Below, piece by piece: positions 14,694 through 22,753 of a stretch of DNA of 33,282 nt (its first letter is position 1; each line of letters starts with the position of its first letter). Source of the DNA: an uncultured Lachnospiraceae bacterium (GTDB lineage: Bacteria > Bacillota > Clostridia > Lachnospirales > Lachnospiraceae); assembly GCA_910585555.1 (NCBI GenBank), contig CAJUFU010000033.1, forward strand, positions 1 through 33,282. The letters run 5' to 3'. Below the pieces are notes generated by a model that was given only the letters and a program-made list of their open reading frames with translations, did no database searches and had not been told where the DNA came from. The position numbers were made by a program, and so were the translations under genes.

Positions 14694-15602
14694 ATGATAT
14701 CACCATGCAGCGTACAGACAAATATGCAGGGAGAAGAACTGCGGGAGCATGGAACCCATCTTTTTCCGGTGGCATGTTATTTGGATGTCCTGCCGGGGGA
14801 TGAGATTCCCTGGCATTGGCATAATGAACTGGAATTCGGTCTGATCACAAGCGGTATGGCCGTGGTGGATGCTGGTTGTATGAAGTATCAGTTAAAGGCA
14901 GGGGAAGCTTTTTTTATCAACAGTAATATTTTACATGCTGCTTCTATTTTGGATGAGAATCTATGTGAGATTCATTCTGTGGTCTGTCATCCGCGGGCAA
15001 TCAGCGGCAGTACGGACAATATCATCTGGCAGAAATATGTAAAGCCGTTGATGGAAAATCAGGCCTGTCAGGGATTTCATTTCACGCCTGATACAGCGTG
15101 GCAGAAGCAGGTCATAGACAGTATAGCTTCTTTGTGGCGGTCTGCCGAGCAGGAAGAATATGGGTTTGAGATGCATATCCGCAATGAACTGTCTACAATT
15201 ATGGCCCTGCTTTCAGAGCATCAGCCGGCTGTGAGCCGTAAATCTTTTGGAAAAGAACAGCGGGACAATGCCAGAATTAAGGAAATGCTGACTTTTATCC
15301 AATCAAATTATGAGAAAGAACTGACAATAGAAGATATTGCTGCAGCCTGCGCAATCAGTACCAGTGAGTGTATGCGGTGTTTCCGTGCAACGATTAGTAC
15401 CACGCCCATCGCTTATTTAAAGACTTATCGTTTACAACAGGCAGCCATCAAATTGCAGTCCACCAATGATAAGATTTCTGTCATTGCGGAAAGCTGTGGA
15501 TTTCAGGAGATGAGTTATTTCGCGAAATCATTTCGGGAAATATACGGTTGTACGCCTTCGCAGTACCGGAAGCCGGATTTCAAAGCAGAAGCCGCGTTGT
15601 AG
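14694..15602 (+). CDS. AraC-family regulator 3, beside GH127
   Basis: A 302-residue AraC regulator with a cupin sensor containing IPWHWHNELEFGLITSG (about residues 38-54). Its layout is close to AraC regulator 2, so the two are likely paralogues. The C-terminal DNA-binding part (about 200-295) includes LTIEDIAAACAIST and ends with YFAKSFREIYGCTPSQYRK. The start has a GGAGG ribosome site 8 nt upstream. It ends 130 bp before the GH127 gene in the same direction and is the best candidate activator of it, through the phased repeats in that gap. Confidence 0.91.
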   Translation: MISPCSVQTNMQGEELREHGTHLFPVACYLDVLPGDEIPWHWHNELEFGLITSGMAVVDAGCMKYQLKAGEAFFINSNILHAASILDENLCEIHSVVCHPRAISGSTDNIIWQKYVKPLMENQACQGFHFTPDTAWQKQVIDSIASLWRSAEQEEYGFEMHIRNELSTIMALLSEHQPAVSRKSFGKEQRDNARIKEMLTFIQSNYEKELTIEDIAAACAISTSECMRCFRATISTTPIAYLKTYRLQQAAIKLQSTNDKISVIAESCGFQEMSYFAKSFREIYGCTPSQYRKPDFKAEAAL

Positions 15603-15617
15603 TTTGTAATAAGAAAA

Positions 15618-15684
15618 TCGGAAAATAATACAAAGAAATAGGAATATAATCCATTTTAATCCAACATTATTAGGAATATAATAC
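15618..15684 (+). promoter_or_regulatory. Three helically phased direct repeats upstream of GH127
   Basis: TCGGAAAATAATAC (15618-15631), TAGGAATATAATCC (15639-15652) and TAGGAATATAATAC (15671-15684) are related. The last two share 12 identical bases, and starts are 21 and 32 bp apart, close to two and three helical turns. The last contains a TATAAT that could be the -10 (15677-15682) with no good -35, as expected for an activator-dependent promoter. AraC regulator 3 is the obvious binder. Confidence 0.55.
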
Positions 15685-15732
15685 ATAAAAACAGAGCAAA
15701 ACACTTATAGAAAGTCAAATGGAGGGTTTATA

Positions 15733-17670
15733 ATGGGTGATTTAAAATTGGTGAGAAAATTTGCAGTAGAAGACGGATTTTTTGGCAGGTATGAAAAGCT
15801 GGTAAAGGACGTAGTGCTTCCCTATCAGGAGCGGGCCTTAAACGATCAGATTGAGGGTGCCGAAAAGAGTCACTGTATTGAAAATTTTCGTATGGCGGCG
15901 CAGAAACTGAAGTCAGGCAGATGTGAGGGTACGTTTTACGGTATGGTATTTCAGGACAGCGATGTAGCGAAATGGCTGGAGGGAGCGGCGTATTCGCTGG
16001 CGCAGAATCCGGACGCAGCGTTGGAGGCAAGATGTGATAAGATTATAGACTTGATTGGCGAAGCGCAGCAGGAAGACGGGTATCTGAATACGTATTTTAC
16101 GGTAAAAGATCCGGACAGACGTTGGTCGAATCTGCAGGAAGCCCATGAATTATATTGTGCGGGGCATATGATTGAGGCGGCAGTGGCCTATGCGGAATGT
16201 ACAGGGAAATCCCGTTTCTTAGAGATTATGTGCGGCATGGCAGATCATATTTACAGACGGTTTGTGGAAGAAGGCGCAGAAGGGTATCCGGGGCATCCGG
16301 AGATTGAGCTGGCGTTGATGAGACTGTACCGCAGTACCAGTGTGGAACGGTATAAGGAACTGGCTATGCATTTTATCAATGTGCGCGGCGTTGACAGTGA
16401 TTATTATTGTAAAGAGAAAGAGAAAAGAAACTGGATTGTATGGGGTTCGGACCCGGAGGACAAGGAGTATACCCAGAGCCATGCGCCTGTGCGGGAACAG
16501 AAGAAAGCCACAGGACATGCAGTCAGAGCGGTATATCTCTATACAGGTATGGCGGATGCGGCTATGGAGACAGGGGATGAAGAGCTTTCTAAGGCCTGCA
16601 AGACGCTTTGGGATGATATTACTCAGCACAGGATGTATGTGACGGGCGGCATTGGTTCCGCATATGAAGGTGAGGCTTTCACAAAGGATGACCATCTGCC
16701 CAATGATACGGCATATGCCGAGACCTGCGCGGCAATCGGACTGATTTTCTTTTCCAATAAGATGCTTTATCTGGAACGCAACGGCAAATACGCGGATGTG
16801 ATGGAGCGGGCTTTATACAATGGTGTGCTGGCCGGTATGCAGTTAGACGGAACGAAATTCTTCTATGTGAATCCCTTAGAGGTACTGCCGGGAATTTCCG
16901 GTGAAGCGAAGACCCACAAGCACGCGCTTCCCGTGAGGCCGAAATGGTTTGCCTGCGCCTGCTGCCCGCCTAATGTGGCAAGGCTTTTGGCGTCTGTGGC
17001 AGAGTATGCGTGGCATGTGGTATCGGATACGTTGTTTTCCAATCTTTTTATTGCGGGTACATTGGATTTAACAGATTCTCTGGGCGGTAAGGTCTCATTA
17101 AAGACTTCCTACCCCTATGATAATAAAATGGAATATCATTTTGAACCCCAGGAAGGCGCCATGTCTATGACACTGGCTATCCGTATACCGGCCTGGAGTG
17201 AAGAGACAAAGATCAGCGTCAACGGCGAAGCGGCGGATTGTGAGATACGGGAGGGTTATGCGTATCTGAGCGGGGATTTCGGGACAGATGATGTGGTGAC
17301 GGTGGAACTTGATTTATCGGTGAGAAGAGTTTATACCAGCAATAGAGTGTCCGCCAATACCGGCCGGGCAGCAGTGCAGAGAGGGCCGCTCATCTATTGT
17401 GCGGAAGGGGTGGACAATGAAAATGATATTCTTTCCCTCTCTTTGAAAAAAGACGGTGAAGTGACAGTCAGTGAATATCTGCCAAAGAAGCTTTGCGGTA
17501 TTCAGGAATTATATGCACAAGGTTATCGGGAGACAGTAAACGAAGCGCTCTACAGTTTTGAGGCACCGAAGGCAGAGCCTTGTCAGATTACCCTTGTTCC
17601 TTATTATACTTGGGGAAACCGGGGATTAAACCAGATGCGGGTGTGGATACCGGAGAAAAACAAAATATAA
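15733..17670 (+). CDS. GH127 beta-L-arabinofuranosidase
   Basis: A 645-residue (alpha/alpha)6-barrel enzyme of the DUF1680/HypBA1 family, which releases L-arabinofuranose from beta-linked arabino-oligosaccharides. The zinc-cysteine active site is complete: acid/base E314 (GEAF), zinc ligands E330 and C332 (YAETC), and C410-C411 (ACACCPPN), of which C410 is the expected nucleophile. Spacing of E314 and E330 (16) equals that between Glu322 and Glu338 of HypBA1. No signal peptide is present, so it acts in the cytoplasm. The start has GGAGGG. It is followed by a GH3 gene with its own promoter. Confidence 0.95.
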   Translation: MGDLKLVRKFAVEDGFFGRYEKLVKDVVLPYQERALNDQIEGAEKSHCIENFRMAAQKLKSGRCEGTFYGMVFQDSDVAKWLEGAAYSLAQNPDAALEARCDKIIDLIGEAQQEDGYLNTYFTVKDPDRRWSNLQEAHELYCAGHMIEAAVAYAECTGKSRFLEIMCGMADHIYRRFVEEGAEGYPGHPEIELALMRLYRSTSVERYKELAMHFINVRGVDSDYYCKEKEKRNWIVWGSDPEDKEYTQSHAPVREQKKATGHAVRAVYLYTGMADAAMETGDEELSKACKTLWDDITQHRMYVTGGIGSAYEGEAFTKDDHLPNDTAYAETCAAIGLIFFSNKMLYLERNGKYADVMERALYNGVLAGMQLDGTKFFYVNPLEVLPGISGEAKTHKHALPVRPKWFACACCPPNVARLLASVAEYAWHVVSDTLFSNLFIAGTLDLTDSLGGKVSLKTSYPYDNKMEYHFEPQEGAMSMTLAIRIPAWSEETKISVNGEAADCEIREGYAYLSGDFGTDDVVTVELDLSVRRVYTSNRVSANTGRAAVQRGPLIYCAEGVDNENDILSLSLKKDGEVTVSEYLPKKLCGIQELYAQGYRETVNEALYSFEAPKAEPCQITLVPYYTWGNRGLNQMRVWIPEKNKI

Positions 17671-17678
17671 AAAGGTAA

Positions 17679-17707
17679 TTGTATCTGTCGGCGTTACCCG
17701 CTATACT
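17679..17707 (+). promoter_or_regulatory. Candidate promoter of the GH3 gene
   Basis: TTGTAT (17679-17684), a 17-bp spacer and TATACT (17702-17707) lie just after the GH127 stop. This could give GH3 expression separate from GH127. Confidence 0.5.
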
Positions 17708-17734
17708 TAATTTAATATGGAGATTTATGCAAGC

Positions 17735-17764
17735 AGGCGCTGTGTCCATATGGAGACAGCGCTT
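17735..17764 (+). other. Stem-loop in the GH3 leader
   Basis: AGGCGCTGTGTCC (17735-17747) pairs with GGAGACAGCGCTT (17752-17764) with one mismatch and a four-base loop. No T run follows. It may stabilise or end the GH127 mRNA, or act as a leader structure for GH3. Confidence 0.45.
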
Positions 17765-17797
17765 GTCTGTAGTACAAGGAAAGGATGCGGGATATCT

Positions 17798-20035
17798 ATG
17801 AAGAAAAAAGAAAAGAACTATGATAAAAAGACCGAAAAAGAAATTGAGAAGTTACTAAAGAAGTTGACCTTGGATGAAAAGATCAGCATGATTCATGGGG
17901 CTACGCTTTTTAAATCCGGCGCGGTGAACAGGCTTGGAATTCCGGAGATTGTGACTTCCGATGGACCCATGGGCGTCAGGGCGGAATTTATGGATGACAG
18001 GTGGATTCCATTAGACAATAAGGACGATATGGTATCTTATCTGCCCAGCAACAGCGCGCTGGCATCTTCCTGGAATCCGGACCTTGCCTATGCCATAGGA
18101 CACGTGCTGGGAGAGGAAGCCAGGGGAAGAGGTAAAGACGTGATATTGGCGCCGGGTATTAATATTAAGAGAGATCCGCGCTGCGGCAGAAATTTTGAGT
18201 ATATGAGCGAGGATCCGAAGCTTACGGCGGCGATGGCAGTACCATTTATCAAAGGGGTCCAGGAAAATGATGTGGCGGCTTGTGTAAAGCACTTTGCGGC
18301 TAATGTGCAGGAGACGGACCGTCTGATGGTGGATGAGGAAATCGATGACAGGACATTATATGAATTATATCTGCCTGCTTTTAAGGCGGCAGTGCAGGAA
18401 GGGAATGTCTATTCCGTTATGGGTGCCTATAATAAGATTAACGGGACCCATTGTTGTGAAAACAAAAAATTATTAGATTTCATTCTCCGTATGGAATGGG
18501 GATTTGACGGAGCTGTGATCAGCGACTGGGGCGGTGTCCATAAGACGAAAGAGGCGGCCCAGTGTTCCATGGATTTGGAAATGTCTGTGTTCCCTGATTT
18601 CGAAGAATATTATCTGGCTAAACCGTTGAAGGATGCGATTGCAAAGGGCGAAGTGTCGGAAGATATGGTGGATGCCAAGGTCAGGAATCTTCTGCGCATG
18701 ATGCTGCGGTTAAAGATGATCGGAAATCGGAAAGATACGCGTAAGGCAGGGGCATATAATACCATAGCGCACAGAGAGGCAGCTTTGCACACGGCGAGAG
18801 AGTCTATGGTCCTATTAAAAAATGAAAATCATACACTGCCTTTAGATGCGAAGAAGATTAAAAAACTTGTGGTTATCGGTGCCAATGCCGCGAAACTTCA
18901 TTCTGACGGCGGCGGGAGTGCAGAGATTAAGGCATTATATGAGATCTGTCCGTTAGCGGGTCTTAAGATGTATTTAGGAGGCAATACGCGGGTAGAGTAT
19001 GTAAAGGGCTACTATGTACCGGAAAATCCCAAGACATTTGAACAGAATTGGCAGGCCGCCAGTCTGGATGACTTAAAGGATACCAATGTGGGACAGGTTG
19101 TCAAGGCACAGGACGGAAATGAAAGTGAAGGACTGCGCAAGACAGAGGAAGAGAGACTTGCCCGGATTGAGAAAGAACAGGAGGAGATTCATGAGAAGAA
19201 TCAGAAGCTCTTTGCCCAGGCCGTTGAGGCGGCGAAGGATGCGGATGCGGTTATCTTCGTAGGAGGTCTGAATCATAATATTGACAGCGAAGGATTCGAC
19301 CGTATCGATATGAAGCTTCCTTATGAACAGGATATTCTAATAGAAGAATTATTGAAGGTCAGGAAAGATACCATCCTTACGTTTGTAGGCGGCTCCCCGG
19401 TGGAGATGCCCTGGCGGGATAAGGCAAGGGCAATCCTTTGGAGTTATTATGCAGGTATGGAGACGGGCAATGCTTTTGCTGAGATTATCTTTGGTGAAGT
19501 GAATCCTTCCGCGAAACTGGCGGAAACTTTCCCTGCCAGATATGAAGATTGTGCGACGGCCAAGAACGGACAGTTTGGTACGTGGGGAAAAATCAGATTG
19601 GAAGAGGGATTATACTGCGGTTACCGGCATTTTGACAGACAGCATATCGCGCCTGCTTTCTGTTTCGGACACGGACTATCTTATACTCAATTCGAGTACA
19701 GTGCTTTGACTTTAAAGGCGGAAAAAGGCAAAAATGTGAAATTGACATTTACTGTCAAAAATACCGGGAAACGGGCCGGCGCAGAGATTGCGCAGGTGTA
19801 TATTGCGCCTATTGCGCCAAAGGAGGACAGGCCGGATAAAGAATTAAAGACTTTTACCAAGGTTTTCCTTACGCCGGGCAGATCTAAGAAAATATCTTTG
19901 CTGTTAAAACAGGAAGATTTTGCTTATTTTGATGTGCAGCTTCATGATTTTATAGCGGATGCGGGGGATTATGAGATTTTAGTCGGTGCATCCTGTGAAG
20001 ATATTCGTCTTAGAGGCATTGCTACGCTGGTATAA
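17798..20035 (+). CDS. GH3-family beta-glycosidase
   Basis: A 745-residue three-domain GH3 enzyme. The N-terminal barrel has SDGPMGVR, KHFAAN-QETDR-like substrate motifs and the nucleophile D243 in ISDWGGVH. The second domain has the loop SEGFDR, whose Glu is the usual acid/base. A C-terminal fibronectin-III-like domain ends the protein. A helical, highly charged insertion rich in Glu/Lys lies between the GANAA strand and the SEGFDR loop. No signal peptide is present. The start at 17798 has AAGGATG upstream; the ORF extends in frame to 17717 but that part is the hairpin leader. Likely substrate is a beta-glucoside, beta-xyloside or arabinoside. Confidence 0.93.
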   Translation: MKKKEKNYDKKTEKEIEKLLKKLTLDEKISMIHGATLFKSGAVNRLGIPEIVTSDGPMGVRAEFMDDRWIPLDNKDDMVSYLPSNSALASSWNPDLAYAIGHVLGEEARGRGKDVILAPGINIKRDPRCGRNFEYMSEDPKLTAAMAVPFIKGVQENDVAACVKHFAANVQETDRLMVDEEIDDRTLYELYLPAFKAAVQEGNVYSVMGAYNKINGTHCCENKKLLDFILRMEWGFDGAVISDWGGVHKTKEAAQCSMDLEMSVFPDFEEYYLAKPLKDAIAKGEVSEDMVDAKVRNLLRMMLRLKMIGNRKDTRKAGAYNTIAHREAALHTARESMVLLKNENHTLPLDAKKIKKLVVIGANAAKLHSDGGGSAEIKALYEICPLAGLKMYLGGNTRVEYVKGYYVPENPKTFEQNWQAASLDDLKDTNVGQVVKAQDGNESEGLRKTEEERLARIEKEQEEIHEKNQKLFAQAVEAAKDADAVIFVGGLNHNIDSEGFDRIDMKLPYEQDILIEELLKVRKDTILTFVGGSPVEMPWRDKARAILWSYYAGMETGNAFAEIIFGEVNPSAKLAETFPARYEDCATAKNGQFGTWGKIRLEEGLYCGYRHFDRQHIAPAFCFGHGLSYTQFEYSALTLKAEKGKNVKLTFTVKNTGKRAGAEIAQVYIAPIAPKEDRPDKELKTFTKVFLTPGRSKKISLLLKQEDFAYFDVQLHDFIADAGDYEILVGASCEDIRLRGIATLV

Positions 20036-20040
20036 AGCTG

Positions 20041-20085
20041 TCTTCTTCTGTACATGCTAACAGAGCAATGAGGTACAGAAGGAGA
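20041..20085 (+). promoter_or_regulatory. Hairpin that buries the ribosome site of the next gene
   Basis: Arms 20041-20053 and 20073-20085 form a 13-bp stem (one G-U) with a 19-nt loop. The right arm contains AAGGAG, the ribosome site of the gene starting at 20093. It could be translational control or, less likely, a terminator without a T run. Confidence 0.5.
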
Positions 20086-20092
20086 GAAAAAA

Positions 20093-20332
20093 ATGGATTA
20101 TAATACTTTACCCGTCGGTCTAGGTCTGGCGTTTGCCGCGAATCGAACCGCAATGGACCGGTTTGCAGACATGACGGACAATGAGAAAGAAGAATTTATC
20201 GAGAGAAGCAGAGGCGTGATGTCTAAGAAAGAAATGGAGCGTCTTGTAAATTCTCTGGTAAAAGAAGATGAGGAACCAGATCTTCATCTGGAAGATGTTA
20301 AAAATATTTTTAAAGGTCCGAGTATTGGTTAA
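20093..20332 (+). CDS. Small uncharacterised protein (79 residues)
   Basis: I do not recognise a family. Residues 1-20 (YNTLPVGLGLAFAANRTAMDRF) are mildly hydrophobic. Residues 27-60 are a charged helix (NEKEEFIERSRGVMSKKEMERLVNSL), and the tail is acidic. No membrane segment or Cys pair is seen. Coding is supported by a strong AAGGAG site, a clean reading frame and the close start of cca 26 bp downstream, which suggests a shared transcript. Its ribosome site lies inside the hairpin described at 20041. Confidence 0.75.
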   Translation: MDYNTLPVGLGLAFAANRTAMDRFADMTDNEKEEFIERSRGVMSKKEMERLVNSLVKEDEEPDLHLEDVKNIFKGPSIG

Positions 20333-20358
20333 ATCATAGGACTGATAAGGAGAATCCC

Positions 20359-21690
20359 ATGCAGATACAGCTGCCGGATAAGGTGCATAAAATTATAAAT
20401 ACGCTGGAAGAGGCAGGTTATGAGGCCTATGCGGTAGGCGGCTGTGTCCGGGATTCTATTTTGGGCAGAGAGCCGGATGACTGGGATATTACCACCTCGG
20501 CCAAACCGGAAGAGATTAAGCGGCTTTTTCCAAGAACCATTGATACCGGAATCCGTCATGGCACCGTGACAGTTATGTTGGATAAGGAAGGTTTTGAGGT
20601 GACCACTTATCGCATAGATGGGGATTACGAAGACAGCAGACATCCCAAGGAGGTCACTTTTACAGCCAACCTGGCGGAAGACTTAAAACGGCGGGATTTT
20701 ACAATCAATGCCATGGCCTATAACGAAAGCCGCGGTCTGGTAGACCTCTATGGAGGCCTTGCGGATATGGAAGCCGGTATCATACGCTGTGTGGGCGATG
20801 CCAGAGAGCGGTTTACGGAGGATGCGCTGCGCATGATGCGGGCGGTCCGCTTTTCGGCGCAGCTAGGTTATCGTATTGACGAGAAGACCAGGGAAGCGAT
20901 CAAGGCACTTGCGCCTAACCTGCGCAAGATCAGCGCCGAGCGGATTCAGACAGAACTTGTCAAGCTGGTGGTATCCCCTCATCCTGATTACTTGCGGATT
21001 GCCTATGAGATGTGTATTACGGCCCAGGTTCTGCCGGAGTTCGATCTTTGTATGGAAACACCACAGAACAATCCTCATCATTGTTACAATGTGGGAGAGC
21101 ATATCTTACACTCCATGCTGGCGGTCCGCGCAGATAAGGTGCTTCGTCTTGGGATGCTCTTTCATGATATTGGAAAGCCACAGACCATGACGGTGGACGA
21201 GCACGGAATTACACATAATAGGAAACATCCTGTGGTGGGAGCGGAGATGACCAGAAAGATTCTGCGGCGGTTAAAGTTTGATAACGATACCACGGACAAA
21301 GTGACGAAACTGGTGTTGTATCACGATCAGGAGATTGGCGCTACGCAGACAGGCGTCAGGCGGGCCATTCATCGCATGGGAGAAAATATTTTTCCCTTAA
21401 TGTTTGCTGTGTATCGGGCGGATATAAGTGCCCAGAGCGATTATAAAAGAGAAGAAAAACTGCAGAAATTATCCTACATAGAAGGATTGTATGAAGAGAT
21501 CTGCCGAAAGGGCGATGCTGTCAATTTAAAAGATCTGGCTATTACAGGCGCAGATCTGATTGCCCAGGGTATGAAGCCGGGCAGAGAAATAGGCGCGGTG
21601 CTACAGGAGCTGTTAGATATTGTACTTGAGGACCCGACTCTTAATACACCGGAACAGTTATTAGAGATTAGTAAGAAAATTGTCAAATGA
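20359..21690 (+). CDS. cca: CCA tRNA nucleotidyltransferase
   Basis: A 443-residue class II nucleotidyltransferase that adds or repairs the 3' CCA of tRNAs. The head domain has GGCVRD (27-32) and catalytic D41-W-D43, then RRDFTINAMAY. A C-terminal HD domain (GMLFHDIGKP, and HDQEIG later) is fused, as in many Clostridia. Both tRNAs visible in this window lack an encoded CCA, so the enzyme is essential for them. The AAGGAG ribosome site is 6 nt before the ATG. Confidence 0.95.
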   Translation: MQIQLPDKVHKIINTLEEAGYEAYAVGGCVRDSILGREPDDWDITTSAKPEEIKRLFPRTIDTGIRHGTVTVMLDKEGFEVTTYRIDGDYEDSRHPKEVTFTANLAEDLKRRDFTINAMAYNESRGLVDLYGGLADMEAGIIRCVGDARERFTEDALRMMRAVRFSAQLGYRIDEKTREAIKALAPNLRKISAERIQTELVKLVVSPHPDYLRIAYEMCITAQVLPEFDLCMETPQNNPHHCYNVGEHILHSMLAVRADKVLRLGMLFHDIGKPQTMTVDEHGITHNRKHPVVGAEMTRKILRRLKFDNDTTDKVTKLVLYHDQEIGATQTGVRRAIHRMGENIFPLMFAVYRADISAQSDYKREEKLQKLSYIEGLYEEICRKGDAVNLKDLAITGADLIAQGMKPGREIGAVLQELLDIVLEDPTLNTPEQLLEISKKIVK

Positions 21691-21693
21691 AAA

Positions 21694-21722
21694 TCATACT
21701 TTTCCCCTGCTATTCATAAGAT
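21694..21722 (+). promoter_or_regulatory. Candidate sigma-E promoter of the CotS-like gene
   Basis: TCATACT (21694-21700), a 14-bp spacer and CATAAGAT (21715-21722) resemble the sporulation sigma-E consensus (KMATATT, 13-15 bp, CATACAAT). The match is six of eight at the -10. A mother-cell promoter fits a coat gene. Confidence 0.45.
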
Positions 21723-21752
21723 AAGATAGACGACAAGGCGGGGGGTATTCGT

Positions 21753-22730
21753 GTGAATGACAGAGCTGTCAGTTTATTGGAGCAATATGAGATAGAAGTA
21801 AATCGTACTTGGAAGGGCCGAGGGGCCATCCTCTGCGATTCCGACCGGGGACTGCTTATCATGAAAGAGTATAACGGGCCGGCCGATAAAATCAGATTTC
21901 AGGATTTTCTGTTAAAACATATTAGCGCAAGCGGTGTTGTACGGGCAGAATCTATTTTGCGGACAAGGGAAGATGAGCTGATCGTCTGCGATCAGGACAG
22001 AGTGGCCTATATTGTGAAGACTTACTGTGAAGGCAGAGAATGTGACCACCGGAATATGGAGGAGTGCTGCAGTGCTGTCGATACATTAGCGGCGCTTCAT
22101 AAAGTCTGTGACCTGACAGGTTATGAGGAAATACAAAGCCAGCCGGTGAACCGGATAGAGAATGAGTATGAGAAACATAACCGGGAATTGAAAAAGGTAC
22201 AGAAATTTCTCCAGAAAAAAAGCCAGAAGACGGATTTTGAAATCTATTTAATGAAACATTATGATTATTTTATGGATATTGCCTTGCAAATTACTGAGGA
22301 TTTGCGGTATTATGCCTATGGAGAGGATTCTTATCCATATTCTGTGGTGTGTCATGGTGATTACCAATACCATAATATCCTGCAGACCGACAATGGCAGT
22401 GTTCTCATTAACTTTGAGAAATGCGTCAGAGACCATCCGGTCAGGGATTTATATTTGTTCATGCGTAAACTGCTGGAAAAAAATAATTGGTCGCAGACAC
22501 TTGGGAATATGCTCTTGGAGAGTTATAATAGAGAAAGAAGTCTCTCGAAGCAGGATTACAAGCAGCTGTATTTCCGCTTTGCCTATCCGGAGAAATTCTG
22601 GAAGATTGTGAACTTTTATTACAACAGCGGCAAGGCATGGATACCGGGACGAAATATGGAGAAGATAGAGAAATTGTTTGCGCAGGAGGAGGAGAAGAAG
22701 CTTTTCCTGGAAAATATATTTTCTTTCTGA
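21753..22730 (+). CDS. CotS/YsxE-like spore-coat kinase-fold protein
   Basis: A 325-residue aminoglycoside-phosphotransferase-fold protein of the CotS/YutH/YsxE group found in spore coats. The catalytic loop is H201-G-D203-YQYH-N208. The metal-binding Asp that normally follows (IDFD) is replaced by N220 in LINFEKC, so kinase activity is doubtful. The ending (PEKFWKIVNFYYNSGKAWIPGRN) is typical of the coat family. The start is GTG after a GGGGGG site. A candidate sigma-E promoter lies upstream. The PEGA lipoprotein gene follows after 23 bp. Confidence 0.87.
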   Translation: MNDRAVSLLEQYEIEVNRTWKGRGAILCDSDRGLLIMKEYNGPADKIRFQDFLLKHISASGVVRAESILRTREDELIVCDQDRVAYIVKTYCEGRECDHRNMEECCSAVDTLAALHKVCDLTGYEEIQSQPVNRIENEYEKHNRELKKVQKFLQKKSQKTDFEIYLMKHYDYFMDIALQITEDLRYYAYGEDSYPYSVVCHGDYQYHNILQTDNGSVLINFEKCVRDHPVRDLYLFMRKLLEKNNWSQTLGNMLLESYNRERSLSKQDYKQLYFRFAYPEKFWKIVNFYYNSGKAWIPGRNMEKIEKLFAQEEEKKLFLENIFSF

Positions 22731-22753
22731 TTTATATACTGTAAAGAAAGGGC

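Noticed and set aside
10781..20035. The sugar island as a recent horizontal acquisition
   Set aside because: No integrase, transposase, direct-repeat boundary or clear change in base use was seen; it may be old.
20093..20332. The 79-residue protein as a toxin or phage protein
   Set aside because: No membrane segment, no partner gene and no matching pattern; left as unknown.
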